Of a stretch of 64,000 nucleotides of DNA, positions 37,116 through 46,655 are shown piece by piece. Below the pieces are notes generated by a model, which worked only from the letters and a program-made list of their open reading frames with translations, was not told the DNA's origin and searched no databases. This DNA is from an uncultured Clostridia bacterium (GTDB taxonomy: Bacteria; Bacillota; Clostridia; Christensenellales; UBA1242). Location of the stretch: assembly GCA_937893125.1 (NCBI GenBank), contig CALBHW010000050.1, forward strand, positions 1 through 64,000, read 5' to 3'. Within the stretch, counting starts at the first letter, position 1. Every line of letters begins with the position of its first letter. A program made the translations under genes and the position numbers.

Positions 37116-38582
37116 ATGAAATACATTTTGACCATTGACGAAGGAACGACATCTCTTAGGGCGATTTTGTTTGATGTTAAAAAGGGCGAGTTTGCGAGAG
37201 TTGAACAAATGCCTTTTAAACAATATTTTCCAAAACCAGCGTGGGTGGAGCACGACGCGGAAGAAATTTGGGAAAAGACAAAAAAGTGTCTTGAAAAAGT
37301 TATGGAAGGGATTGACCCAAAAGAAGTTTATGGCATTGGGATAACCAACCAAAGAGAGACAGCCGTTTGTTGGAGTAGAAAAACTGGCAAAGCGCTTTAT
37401 CACGCCATTGTGTGGCAATGTAGAAGGACGAGCAAACTTTGCGAAAAACTCAAAAAATCGACAAAATCTAACACGATAAAATCAAAAACGGGACTTATTC
37501 CAGACGCCTATTTTTCGGCAACAAAATATAAGTGGCTACTAGACAATGTGCCAGAAGTCGCAAAAGCCAAGCGCTCGGGCGATCTTTGTTTTGGGACGAT
37601 TGAGAGTTTTCTTGTGCACAAGTTGACGGGCGGGAAAAGTTTTGTGAGCGACATCACAAATGCAAGTAGAACAATGCTTTTTAATATTAAAACCTTAACT
37701 TGGGACGATTATCTATTAAAACTTTTCAACATCCCATTGTCAACTCTTCCAAAAGTCGTTGATAATGACGATGTTGTTGGCGAATGCACTCTTTTTGGCG
37801 GAAAAATCAAGGTGGCGGGACTCATCGGCGACCAACAAAGTTCGCTTTTTGGGCAAGGCTGTTTTGATAAGGGAATGGCGAAAAATACGTACGGAACGGG
37901 CTGTTTTATGCTTGTTAACACTTCAAAAGATAGAGTGTCAAGTAAGCATGGGCTTTTGACGACCATTGGATATAAGGTCGACGGAAGATTGTGCTATGCA
38001 CTTGAAGGAAGTGTTTTTAATGCGGGTTGCGTCGTCGATTGGGCGATTGACAATTTGGGGATTGCAAAAAATCCAAAGGAACTCACTGACCTTGCGACCG
38101 ATTTAAAATCTAACGACGGAGTTTACCTTGTTCCAGCCTTTACGGGGCTTGGCACGCCTTATTGGGATATGGAGGCGCGCGGGCTTCTTTGCGGGCTTAC
38201 TCGCGGGACGGACAAGCGTCACATAGCGCGGGCGGTGCTTGAAGGAATGGCGTATTCGACTTATGATGTTTTAAAAACGGTTGAAAAAGACGCAAAAATG
38301 AAAGTGCGTGTTTTGCACGTCGATGGCGGGGCGAGTGTTAATGAGTTCTTAATGCAATTTCAATCAAACCTTATTCAGAAGAAGTTGGAAAGGTTTAATA
38401 AGGAAAGCACTTGTATGGGCGCAATCTTTATGACGGGGCTCGCAACTGGTGCGTATAAAAATTTGGCGGAAATTAGAAGTAGAATTAAGTCGGAAAGGAT
38501 TTATCTTCCAAATTGCGACGAAGAAGATGTTAAGCCACTTTTAAAAGGTTGGAAGAGTGCAATAAATAGGACGCTTGACTAG
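37116..38582 (+). CDS. glpK: Glycerol kinase
   Basis: 488 aa from the ATG at 37116, after AAAGGGAAAAGG; the frame is open 47 codons further but that part is leader. FGGY kinase: YILTIDEGTTSLRAILFD (phosphate 1), ITNQRETAVCWSR, VWQCRRTS, GLIGDQQSSLFGQGCF, NTYGTGCFML and HVDGGASVNEFLMQFQ. Converts glycerol to glycerol-3-phosphate, feeding the divergent dehydrogenase. No glpF is seen in the window. After the stop, AGGTGTG-N18-CACACCT (38590-38621) forms a hairpin without T-run. Confidence 0.97.
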   Translation: MKYILTIDEGTTSLRAILFDVKKGEFARVEQMPFKQYFPKPAWVEHDAEEIWEKTKKCLEKVMEGIDPKEVYGIGITNQRETAVCWSRKTGKALYHAIVWQCRRTSKLCEKLKKSTKSNTIKSKTGLIPDAYFSATKYKWLLDNVPEVAKAKRSGDLCFGTIESFLVHKLTGGKSFVSDITNASRTMLFNIKTLTWDDYLLKLFNIPLSTLPKVVDNDDVVGECTLFGGKIKVAGLIGDQQSSLFGQGCFDKGMAKNTYGTGCFMLVNTSKDRVSSKHGLLTTIGYKVDGRLCYALEGSVFNAGCVVDWAIDNLGIAKNPKELTDLATDLKSNDGVYLVPAFTGLGTPYWDMEARGLLCGLTRGTDKRHIARAVLEGMAYSTYDVLKTVEKDAKMKVRVLHVDGGASVNEFLMQFQSNLIQKKLERFNKESTCMGAIFMTGLATGAYKNLAEIRSRIKSERIYLPNCDEEDVKPLLKGWKSAINRTLD

Positions 38583-38676
38583 GCGACCAAGGTGTGACAG
38601 TGCTTAAAGCCCGCCACACCTAGACCGCCACTTAACAATACACAAGTTGACATAAAAATAAAAGGGGAAAAGAAAA

Positions 38677-39573
38677 ATGAAAGAAGGCTTTTTTGAAAGT
38701 TTTGATAAGGAAAAAATTTATTATTACGAATGGGACGATGTGGAAAGTCCAAAGGGGGTTGTCCAAATTATTCACGGAATGAGTGAACACGCGTTTAGAT
38801 ATGACGAGTTTGCTAGGAGTCTTAATAAGGCGGGCTTCATCGTTTTTGCGGATGACCATAGGGCGCACGGAAAAACGGCGGGGGACATAAGCCGAATTGG
38901 GAAATATGACAAAGATAATTTGTTCCTTGACACTCTTCAAGACGAAATCTTTATAAGTAAAATGCTTAAAAAATATAATTTGCCTTTATATGTTTTTGGA
39001 CATAGTTATGGCTCGTTTTTGACGCAAGCATATATTGAAAAATGCAAGTTGTACGAAAAAGCAATTATTTGCGGAAGTGCACTTATGAAAAACCGCGCAA
39101 AAGTTAAAGCGGGGCTACTTATCGCCAAAATTACTATGCGTCATAAGGGCAAGGACGCGCCTGCAAAACTTATCGAAAAAATGAGTTTTAATAGTTACAA
39201 CAAAAAATGCAAGGGTGGATATTGGATAAATAGTGACGAAGAAGAAGGCAAAAAATATTACGCCGACCCACTTTGCACACAACCTTTTTCGGCAAAATTT
39301 TATGTCGACTTTTTTGGCGCTTTTTCGACAATTTATAAAAAGGAATATGTGGACGCAATTGATAAGTCAAAGCCAATTCTTTTAATTGCGGGGAAAGAGG
39401 ACCCAGTTGGCGACTACGGGAAATCGGTCGTTAATTTGTACAAATTTTATATGGGGCTTGACATAAAAGATGTCCAAATGAAATTGTACGATAATGCGCG
39501 TCACGAAATTTTAAACGAGCCAAAAATTAAAGACCAAGTCACAAAAGACGTCATCGACTTTATTGAAAAATAG
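38677..39573 (+). CDS. Alpha/beta hydrolase, monoacylglycerol-lipase-like
   Basis: 298 aa. VVQIIHGMSEHAFRYDEFAR carries the oxyanion HG and the E-H pair of lysophospholipases; DDHRAHGKT follows; nucleophile elbow FGHSYGSFL; Asp near AGKEDPVGDYG; His in NARHEILNE. This is the serine aminopeptidase S33/lysophospholipase group. Standing directly after glpK, it may release glycerol from monoacylglycerols or lysolipids; that is context inference. Ribosome site AAAAGGGGAAAAG. Confidence 0.9.
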   Translation: MKEGFFESFDKEKIYYYEWDDVESPKGVVQIIHGMSEHAFRYDEFARSLNKAGFIVFADDHRAHGKTAGDISRIGKYDKDNLFLDTLQDEIFISKMLKKYNLPLYVFGHSYGSFLTQAYIEKCKLYEKAIICGSALMKNRAKVKAGLLIAKITMRHKGKDAPAKLIEKMSFNSYNKKCKGGYWINSDEEEGKKYYADPLCTQPFSAKFYVDFFGAFSTIYKKEYVDAIDKSKPILLIAGKEDPVGDYGKSVVNLYKFYMGLDIKDVQMKLYDNARHEILNEPKIKDQVTKDVIDFIEK

Positions 39574-40612
39574 GTTATTAAAATTGGATACACAAAAATA
39601 TTTAAGGGAAGTAAGGGGAAAAATATCGACACTTGATAGTTATGTTGAGGGTGAAGAACGCTTGCTTGTAAGGCTTACATTAAATGTTACAAGCGCGCAA
39701 CTTTTTTTGCTAAAAGAACTAAGTCCCGAGCAAGTGGAGAAAATTGAAAAAGTACTCAAAAGGCGAATGAAAAATGAGCCACTAAGTAAGATTTTTAAAA
39801 GTGCCGAGTTTATGGGATATGAATTTTACATCAATAAAAATGTTTTGTCCCCTAGAAAGGAAAGCGAAATTTTGGTTGAACTTGTGATAAAAAGCGCGCA
39901 AGGAATGTTGACGAACAATATAAAGGGTGAAGAAAAATATGGAAAAAATGGAAGTAAACTCAAAGGTGACAAATCAAAAAAAAGAGAAGAAAATTCAACC
40001 GCACAAGATAGGAAGGCAAGCGGGCGAGACAACCTATGGGGTGATTGTGGACGGGGAGATTTTTCCGTTTCCCTAGACCCAAGAACAAATAACAAGGTAC
40101 CTAGAAAAAACAAAATAAATATTCTTGATATGTGTTGCGGGAGCGGGTGTATTGGGCTGTCGATAAAGAAATTTTTAGGTGACGCGACAAACGTGACGCT
40201 CGCTGATTTATCAAGCGAAGCACTTAAAGTAGCAAGGAAAAATGCACAAAACGAAAGCGTTAAAATTATAAAAACCGATATGTTTCAAGACTTGAAAAAG
40301 GACGAAAAGTTTGATATAATCGTGTGTAATCCGCCATACATTTCAAAAAAGGAATATGACGATTTGTCGACTTCCGTCAAAAATTACGACCCCGAAATGG
40401 CGCTTGTTGGTGGGGTTGACGGGTTAAAATTTTATAGAATTTTAGCTAGAGACGGAAAAAGATATTTGAAAACAGGCGGACAAATAATTATGGAAATAGG
40501 ATATAACAAGCGAGAAGATGTCCAAGCAATCTTTGAAAAGGCGGGATTCAAAACGAGTGCCTATAAAGATTTTTCGGGGCTCGATCGCGTTATTGTGGCA
40601 AACGGAGAATAA
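39563..40612 (+). CDS. prmC: Peptide chain release factor N5-glutamine methyltransferase PrmC (HemK)
   Basis: Up to 349 aa; the start is a TTG overlapping the previous gene by 11 bp, or a TTG at 39584. Methylates the GGQ glutamine of release factors; prfA follows. N-terminal [13 protein letters not shown] equals the PRpeTE block; motif [16 protein letters not shown]; catalytic NPPYI; EIGYNK near the end. Between the first two blocks lies a ~70-residue hydrophilic insertion (about residues 112-183), absent in the usual ~280-aa enzyme. Confidence 0.9.
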   Translation: MKNRLLKLDTQKYLREVRGKISTLDSYVEGEERLLVRLTLNVTSAQLFLLKELSPEQVEKIEKVLKRRMKNEPLSKIFKSAEFMGYEFYINKNVLSPRKESEILVELVIKSAQGMLTNNIKGEEKYGKNGSKLKGDKSKKREENSTAQDRKASGRDNLWGDCGRGDFSVSLDPRTNNKVPRKNKINILDMCCGSGCIGLSIKKFLGDATNVTLADLSSEALKVARKNAQNESVKIIKTDMFQDLKKDEKFDIIVCNPPYISKKEYDDLSTSVKNYDPEMALVGGVDGLKFYRILARDGKRYLKTGGQIIMEIGYNKREDVQAIFEKAGFKTSAYKDFSGLDRVIVANGE

Positions 40613-40614
40613 AT

Positions 40615-41685
40615 ATGATTGAAAAACTAGAAAGCATTGCAAAAAAATATGAAGAATTGACCTCAAAAATTATTGACCCACAAGTCATTGCGGACAATAG
40701 AACTTGGCAAAAACTTGTTAAAGAGCATAGCGAACTTAAACCAATTGTCGAAAAATTTGAAGAGCTTAAAAAGTGCGAAAACGACCTTGCGGGCGCAAAA
40801 GAGCTTTTAAAGGAAGAAAAGGACAAAGAACTTTTATCCCTTGCCGAAGAAGAAGTCACGGAAAACGAGAAACTTCGCGAAACTTTGCAAGACGAACTCA
40901 AAATTCTTCTTCTACCAAAAGACGAAAACGATGACAAAAATGTTATCATAGAAATTCGCGCGGGCGCGGGGGGAGACGAAGCGGCACTTTTTGCGAGCGA
41001 ACTTATGCGGATGTATATGATGTATGCAGAAAGGCACAGATACAAGACCGAAGTCGTGAGCATAAACGAAATTGAACTCGGCGGAATAAAAGAAGTTGTT
41101 TTCCAAATTTCGGGCGCGGGCGCGTTTAGTAACCTTAAATACGAAAGTGGCGTTCATAGAGTGCAAAGAGTGCCAGAGACGGAAAGTCAAGGGCGCGTGC
41201 ATACTTCGACAGTGACCGTTGCGGTTTTGCCTGAACTTGAAGAAGTGGAATTTGATATTGAAGATAAAGACTTGCGCGTTGACACATATAGAAGTAGTGG
41301 CGCGGGCGGACAACACATTAACAAAACGGACAGCGCGATAAGAATTACGCACCTTCCAACGGGCATTGTTGTTTCTTGCCAAGACGAACGAAGCCAACTT
41401 AAAAACCGCGAAAAAGCGATGATGGTTTTAAAGGCTAAACTTTACGACTTTTATCAAGGGCAAAAGAATAAAGAGTATGCAGAAGAGAGAAAGTCGCAAG
41501 TCGGCACAGGCGACAGGTCGGAAAGGATAAGGACGTACAACTTTCCACAAGGGCGCATAACTGACCATAGAGTGGGCTACACGGCGTATAATTTGCTTGA
41601 TTTTATGAACGGCAACTTAGACGAACTTATTGAAATTTTAAAACTCGATAACCAACGAAAAAAGTTGGAAAATTTGAATATTTAA
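40615..41685 (+). CDS. prfA: Peptide chain release factor 1
   Basis: 356 aa. Recognises UAA and UAG. Universal GGQ in [16 protein letters not shown], the domain 2 region [20 protein letters not shown] (tripeptide slot PET, usually PxT) and the SRSSQLKN-like [12 protein letters not shown]. The ATG lies 2 bases after prmC, with GGAGAATAA serving as ribosome site, so modifier and target are translated together. Confidence 0.97.
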   Translation: MIEKLESIAKKYEELTSKIIDPQVIADNRTWQKLVKEHSELKPIVEKFEELKKCENDLAGAKELLKEEKDKELLSLAEEEVTENEKLRETLQDELKILLLPKDENDDKNVIIEIRAGAGGDEAALFASELMRMYMMYAERHRYKTEVVSINEIELGGIKEVVFQISGAGAFSNLKYESGVHRVQRVPETESQGRVHTSTVTVAVLPELEEVEFDIEDKDLRVDTYRSSGAGGQHINKTDSAIRITHLPTGIVVSCQDERSQLKNREKAMMVLKAKLYDFYQGQKNKEYAEERKSQVGTGDRSERIRTYNFPQGRITDHRVGYTAYNLLDFMNGNLDELIEILKLDNQRKKLENLNI

Positions 41686-41716
41686 ACTAAGTTTTAGGCA
41701 AAAAAGGGGGAATAAA

Positions 41717-43771
41717 ATGTCGGAAAATTTTAATGACACTAAGAGCGAAAAGGAAATTAAAGACATAGTTAACAGTGCGTCCGCAAAGTCAAATGATGAA
41801 GCAAAAAAGGACGAAAACGCGGAATTTTCTTATTCGCGAACAAACGGCGAGTCTATTGTTGACCCTTTTGCGGTCAAAAGTTGCAAAAACGAGCAAAATC
41901 GCGACATAATTGAGAACGGGCGCCTTGGCAGTTACGACGAGTACGGCAATTATTTGTTTATTCCTGAGATTAGGCAAGAACTCATAGAGATTCCTAAACT
42001 TATTTACAACACCGCTATAAAAGACGGCAGAACGACCTACGATTTGCGCGCGATTATCCCCATTTTTGGCGATATGTATTTTAAACTTAGAATAAATAAG
42101 TACGAAGCAAAACTTTTACTTATCGAAAATGTCACTCGCGAAGCGGGGCAATATGTCGAAGTCTACGAAGAACTTGTCGACAGTATTGCTCTCTCTGAAA
42201 CCGAGCCAGTGTCAACTGATGTTATTTTCACTCTTTTTCATATTTACGAAGATGATGATGACTACGGAATGGAATTTGACGCTTACTACGGCTTTGAAAA
42301 TATTTTGCTCAAAAAAATATATATGGGACTCCTTGCAAACGAAATAAAAGATTTAACCGCAAGTGACGAGCACGCGTGCTATCTTGAAATGATGGAAATT
42401 ATCGAAGAAAGTGGCGAGTATGGCGAGAGAATTAAAAAAGAATTTTTGACACGCCTTAAAGATAGACGCCAAATTTTTGACATAAAAGACGAGTACTCTT
42501 ACGATAGGGCGGTTAACGAGATTTTGCTTTCGAGTGTTGACATTGCAACCACAAAAGAAGATAAGGAAAACCCAAAAACGCGTGCAGTTTACAACAAAAT
42601 TATAAATGTTAGAAACAAAAATCTTGCAAAATACATCGAGCAAGCGGAAGAACGCGTTGACGAAAATTATGTTAAAAATGTGGAAGAAAGAGCGGTCAAA
42701 TCCTTTATAGAAAAGAACTACGAAAGGGCAAAAGAAGTTAAACTTGAATATCTTGATAAACTTACTTTTGTTTCAAAAAAAGAAAAGGAAAAAATCGCGA
42801 AATCAGAAACAAAACGCGAAAAACATACGCTTGATAAACCTCTTATGAAGCAACTAATAGCGCAAAAAAAGAAAGAAGAAGAAAAGAAACCTTTGACAAA
42901 AGAAGAAAAGATTGCGCAAATTGTTGACAAGAAAAAGGAAGAAAAGAAAGAAGTTAAAAAGGTTACGCCGTCAAAAGCCCAAAAGGCAAAAGCAAAGGCG
43001 AAATCAAAAAGCAAGGGAAAAGCGAAGAAGGGCGGAAAGAAAAAGGGGGGTGCAAAAGTAAAGTCAAAAGAAAAAGTAAAAAAAGGCAACCCTAAGTCGG
43101 CTAAAAAAGCGGGCGGAAAATTAAAGAAAGACGCTAAGAAAAAGGACAAGGGGAAAGATAAAAAGGACGAAAAGAAAAAACCACTCGTTTTCTCAGTTGA
43201 AAAATTGGCACTTTTTGAGAAAAATCACCGCGCAAAACTCCTTGCAAAAGAGATTCAAGACATAAAAGAAAAACCTTTAAAACAAGAAGCGGTCGCACCA
43301 CAAAAGGTCGCTCAAAAGGTCGAAGAAAAAGAAATTGAAATTGAAGAACCACTTGAAAAAGAGTCTGAATTTGGCGATGTTTTTGAAGCGGTTGATTTAA
43401 GAACTTCTAATAAGGATAACGCGGAAAAAGAGCAAAATCTTGTGAATAACATTGAGAAAGTCTACATTGAAGATGTTAAATCGGAAAAACAACCTGATGA
43501 AGACAAATTAAATGTTGTTTTGGAAAGACACGGTGTTGAAAATGTTTTTGAAGGCTCAAAAGAACCGCCAGTAGAAAAAGTGACGGACGGCGAGGTAGAA
43601 AAGTCTTTTGAAGAAAATGTTACAAGTAAGGAAAAGGCGCAAGAAACAACGACGCTAAATATCGAGCAGTCGGAATTTATAAAGGAAGAACAACTTAGTT
43701 CTATGTCTCAAAATGTCCAAAAATTTGCACAAGAGATTAGGCAAAATATGGGACGAGAAATGGAACACTAA
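41717..43771 (+). CDS. Large lysine-rich protein of unknown function
   Basis: 684 aa. Residues about 75-330 look like a folded acidic domain (e.g. YDEYGNYLFIPEIRQELIEI, DEYSYDRAVNEILLSSVD). Residues about 375-500 are extremely Lys-rich, with KAKAKSKSKGKAKKGGKK-type repeats resembling histone H1 tails, then an acidic Glu-rich tail. No signal or membrane segment. The basic stretch could bind nucleic acid or a polyanion; no family recognised. Starts 31 bp after prfA with AAAAGGGGGAATAA, so it may be cotranscribed. Confidence 0.75.
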   Translation: MSENFNDTKSEKEIKDIVNSASAKSNDEAKKDENAEFSYSRTNGESIVDPFAVKSCKNEQNRDIIENGRLGSYDEYGNYLFIPEIRQELIEIPKLIYNTAIKDGRTTYDLRAIIPIFGDMYFKLRINKYEAKLLLIENVTREAGQYVEVYEELVDSIALSETEPVSTDVIFTLFHIYEDDDDYGMEFDAYYGFENILLKKIYMGLLANEIKDLTASDEHACYLEMMEIIEESGEYGERIKKEFLTRLKDRRQIFDIKDEYSYDRAVNEILLSSVDIATTKEDKENPKTRAVYNKIINVRNKNLAKYIEQAEERVDENYVKNVEERAVKSFIEKNYERAKEVKLEYLDKLTFVSKKEKEKIAKSETKREKHTLDKPLMKQLIAQKKKEEEKKPLTKEEKIAQIVDKKKEEKKEVKKVTPSKAQKAKAKAKSKSKGKAKKGGKKKGGAKVKSKEKVKKGNPKSAKKAGGKLKKDAKKKDKGKDKKDEKKKPLVFSVEKLALFEKNHRAKLLAKEIQDIKEKPLKQEAVAPQKVAQKVEEKEIEIEEPLEKESEFGDVFEAVDLRTSNKDNAEKEQNLVNNIEKVYIEDVKSEKQPDEDKLNVVLERHGVENVFEGSKEPPVEKVTDGEVEKSFEENVTSKEKAQETTTLNIEQSEFIKEEQLSSMSQNVQKFAQEIRQNMGREMEH

Positions 43772-44034
43772 CTTAAAATTTTGTTAGATTTTTAAACATA
43801 AATCACAAAAAATAGCAAAATAATTTTTATGTTTTTTTGTAAGAAAATGGGCGTAAATTGTTAATTTTGGAGACTTTTATTTTTAAAAAAGTTGCTAAAT
43901 TTTAAAAAATTTGTAGAAAAAATGTTTAAAAAAACAACTAGAAAAAGTACATTTTTTGGACGCTTTTTAGGGGTTAAATCAAGAAAAAATTGTTTTTTTG
44001 TGCAAAAAGACGATTAAAAATTTTAAATTGCCTA
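43772..44034. other. Gene-free AT-rich spacer
   Basis: No terminator of quality and no ORF supported; contains A/T runs only. Confidence 0.4.
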
Positions 44035-44063
44035 TTTACAAGAAGAAAAAGGTGTGTTATCAT
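44035..44063 (+). promoter_or_regulatory. Promoter for the 44091 gene
   Basis: TTTACA, 17-bp spacer, TATCAT with TGT extension, 27 bases before ATG. Confidence 0.65.
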
Positions 44064-44090
44064 ACGATTAGAAAAAAGGGAGAGATGATT

Positions 44091-44804
44091 ATGGCACATG
44101 CTATGATGGAAGATATGGTTGATTTCGAATACTATGCACCTTATGATAGCGAATGTTTTAGAAATCCTAACAGTAACGAAACCGTCAGCACACTTAACAA
44201 TATTATTCGTAGAATGATTGTGAATGACAATTATGACGACAATATAGACAGCCTTACTTTTGTTGCGACAAACAATTACAAAATGGACCAAAACGTGCTT
44301 GGAAGAAATGTGTCGCCTGAGCTTTACGAAGAAAAAAAGTCGCAAATGGGACTTAGAATTTATACGGTTATTGATACAAATGACCCTAGAAGGTATTATA
44401 GAGATGTTGACGCGCGTGGTTCAATTTCGCCTATTGACAATTCGCAAAAGTCTTATGTCGCAATTCCGCTTGTTTATACGGGGAAAGACCCAGAAAGAAG
44501 ACTTGACCCATTTAATTACGACCAAAAAGATGGCCCTGATTGCTACTCGCTTTTGTACCCACCACAATGGGAAGTTATTAGACGTAACTATCCAGAATAT
44601 AAGTCTCTTATTGACACTGAAATTACAAAACGCCACGCAAGTTATTTCCACAACAAAATGTACTACTCGGAAGATAAAAAGTGCTGGGTAAAATGTGGGG
44701 TCGGTCGTGCAAGAGACCTTGTCGAACATATCACCAACAAATACTACAATAAATATATCAAAGGACCAGTGCTTAATTCGCAAAACGCGGAGCAAAATAG
44801 ATAG
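44091..44804 (+). CDS. Hypothetical protein
   Basis: 237 aa from the ATG at 44091, with GGGAG eight bases before; the open frame starts 31 codons earlier but includes the promoter. Soluble and rich in Tyr, Asp and Asn. It has DTNDPRRYYRDVDARGSISP, WEVIRRNYPEYKSL and a Cys pair in KKCWVKCGVG. No family recognised. Monocistronic, with its own terminator. Confidence 0.75.
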   Translation: MAHAMMEDMVDFEYYAPYDSECFRNPNSNETVSTLNNIIRRMIVNDNYDDNIDSLTFVATNNYKMDQNVLGRNVSPELYEEKKSQMGLRIYTVIDTNDPRRYYRDVDARGSISPIDNSQKSYVAIPLVYTGKDPERRLDPFNYDQKDGPDCYSLLYPPQWEVIRRNYPEYKSLIDTEITKRHASYFHNKMYYSEDKKCWVKCGVGRARDLVEHITNKYYNKYIKGPVLNSQNAEQNR

Positions 44805-44821
44805 GTTTTTAAAAAACAAGT

Positions 44822-44860
44822 GAACATCGCTTTTTAGATTATAGGCGGTGTTCTTTTTTT
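44822..44860 (+). terminator. Intrinsic terminator
   Basis: GAACATCGC pairs with GCGGTGTTC (one wobble) across 14 bases, then seven T residues. The following 44861-45168 gap is AT-rich without further features. Confidence 0.85.
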
Positions 44861-45168
44861 GTCAATCTATTGTTGTTTTTGCTAAACTATATTTTTAGAT
44901 ACTTTTTTTGTAATAAATATTGCTTAATTTGCTGATAAATCCCACATTTAGTTGTTTTTTTTTGTAAAAATAAAAAATACAATTAAGGCAAATTATTTGA
45001 CCACGAAAAGAGCAATATATATAATTATAGCGTAGAAAAACTTTTTAAGTAGAAAAAAAGAAAATTGTTTTGAAAATAAAAAAATTGGTTTTAAGATATG
45101 ATTTTGATAGAAAAGTGGAGAAAATCTTAAAAAATTGATATTAAAAAAGCACAAAAAAGGAGAAAAAA

Positions 45169-45666
45169 ATGTTAAAATTAGAACAATATCGCGACCCGTG
45201 GCTAAGTGAAAAAATGGGGGAATTTATAGGCTTTTATCCAAGAGAATTTTTTGTTTTTGACAACTTTTCGTCGTTTAAAGTGTGTGTGGACGGTGTTACA
45301 TATAGCACAGTTGAGCACGCATATCAAGCAACAAAATTTTTAAAGAGCGCTCCTGAAATAGCAAAGGAAATTATGGATAGTTATTCCGCTCACGACGCAC
45401 AAAAAATCGCGTACAAAAATAAGGATAAACAGTGTGAAAACTGGGACGAAATCAAACTTTCCGTTATGGAAAAGTTGTTAAGACTTAAACTGGCGCAAAA
45501 TCCATATGTCAAGAAAAAATTGCTCGAAACGGGGGATTATACTATTTGCGAAGATTCGCCAAAAGATAGTTTTTGGGGAATTGGACTTGACAGAAAAGGG
45601 CGAAACGAACTCGGCAAACTTTGGATGAAATTGCGTGAAGAATTAAAAGGAAAACAAAATGTTTAA
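45169..45666 (+). CDS. NADAR-family (YbiA-like) N-glycosidase
   Basis: 165 aa. FYPREFFVFDNFSSF, then VDGVTYSTVEHAYQATKFL, KLLRLKLAQNPYVKKKLLETGDY and DSFWGIGLDRKGRNELGKLWMKLRE match the NADAR/YbiA family. Members hydrolyse the N-glycosidic bond of early riboflavin intermediates; others process ADP-ribose. RBS AAAAGGAGAAAAAA. Overlaps greA by 8 bp, so it is translationally coupled. Confidence 0.9.
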   Translation: MLKLEQYRDPWLSEKMGEFIGFYPREFFVFDNFSSFKVCVDGVTYSTVEHAYQATKFLKSAPEIAKEIMDSYSAHDAQKIAYKNKDKQCENWDEIKLSVMEKLLRLKLAQNPYVKKKLLETGDYTICEDSPKDSFWGIGLDRKGRNELGKLWMKLREELKGKQNV

Positions 45667-46156
45667 CGAACTAACTCAAGACGATATTGACAAAATGCAA
45701 AAGGAAATCGATTATCGAATCGCGATTTTGCGCCCACGCATTTCGCAAGAAATTGTCGAAGCAAAAGCCCACGGCGACCTTAGCGAAAATGCCGAATATC
45801 ACGCAGCGCGAAAGGAAAAGGGCAAGAACGAAGGACGAATTGAATATTTGCGCGCGATGATAAAAACGGCAAAAATTATCAAAATAAATAGCAACGCGGA
45901 CGAAGTTGGAATTTTTGATAAAGTGGAAGTTTTGTTCGAAGAAGACGGTACGACGGAAACTATGCAACTCGCGACCACAATGCAAAACGATGTCTCACAA
46001 AATATCGTAAGCAAAGAATCACCTTTTGGCAAAGCGGTTATGGGGCGACACATAGGCGACCGTGTTGAAGTGCGCGTCAGTCCCGATTATTCTTACCACG
46101 TTGTCATAAAATCAATAAAGAAAGCCACATCTGGCGTCGACCTAAAATTAAGTTGA
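45659..46156 (+). CDS. greA: Transcription elongation factor GreA
   Basis: 165 aa. N-terminal coiled coil with IVEAKAHGDLSENAEYHAAR (acidic tip DLSENAEY) and GRIEYLRAMI; C-terminal FKBP-like domain ending in YSYHVVIKSI. Rescues backtracked RNA polymerase. RBS AAGGAAAACAAA inside the previous gene. Last clearly chromosomal gene before the prophage. Confidence 0.95.
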   Translation: MFNELTQDDIDKMQKEIDYRIAILRPRISQEIVEAKAHGDLSENAEYHAARKEKGKNEGRIEYLRAMIKTAKIIKINSNADEVGIFDKVEVLFEEDGTTETMQLATTMQNDVSQNIVSKESPFGKAVMGRHIGDRVEVRVSPDYSYHVVIKSIKKATSGVDLKLS

Positions 46157-46298
46157 TTTTAAAAATTCATAAATGATTAAAATTTAGGGTTACATAAAAA
46201 AACTAAATAAGTAGAAGTGGTAAGATAAAATTAAGAAAAAATAATAGTCCTTATAAAATTTAAGAGAAAATGTGTTCTGAAAATAAAAAAAACATTAG

Positions 46299-46333
46299 AA
46301 AAACACCCCGTTTGGAGACAAACGGGGTGTTTA
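46299..46333. terminator. Bidirectional terminator after greA
   Basis: AAACACCCCGTTT-GGAGAC-AAACGGGGTGTTT, a perfect 13-bp stem. Confidence 0.9.
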
Positions 46334-46340
46334 TGTTTAT

Positions 46341-46544
46341 CTAATCTTCTAACCCTAAAAGATAATCAACAGTTACATTAAAATATTTTGATAAAATGAT
46401 AAGTTGGTTACATCTAATGTCGGATTGATTATTTTCCCACCTACATATAGAAGTAGCACCAATTCCGATATCTTTTGCCATTTTTTGAATAGAAACACCC
46501 TTATCTATTCTTAAATCTCTTAATTTTTCTCCAAAATTACTCAT
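46341..46544 (-). CDS. Small Xre-family HTH protein
   Basis: 67 aa. Single HTH_3: KLRDLRIDKGVSIQKMAKDI and GIGATSICRWENNQSDIRC, ending in VDYLLGLED. RBS TAGGAGAAAATA on the minus strand. Close in size and C-terminal sequence to the 19596 regulator. Directly left of the integrase, on the same strand; may be the integrase control gene or a chromosomal gene at the junction. Confidence 0.85.
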   Translation of the reverse strand: MSNFGEKLRDLRIDKGVSIQKMAKDIGIGATSICRWENNQSDIRCNQLIILSKYFNVTVDYLLGLED

Positions 46545-46617
46545 TATTTTCTCCTATCCAAATTATAGCAGAAGAAAGATGTCTATGTCTTTGAAATCCC
46601 TAAAACGGGATGAAATT

Positions 46618-46655
46618 AAAAAAGTTGTTAGAGAATTTTCACTAACAACTTTTTA
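46618..46655 (-). terminator. Terminator embedded in the integrase 3' end
   Basis: AAAAAGTTGTTAG-N10-CTAACAACTTTTT; the stem uses the codons for the last residues KKLLVKIL and the stop TAA. Confidence 0.8.
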
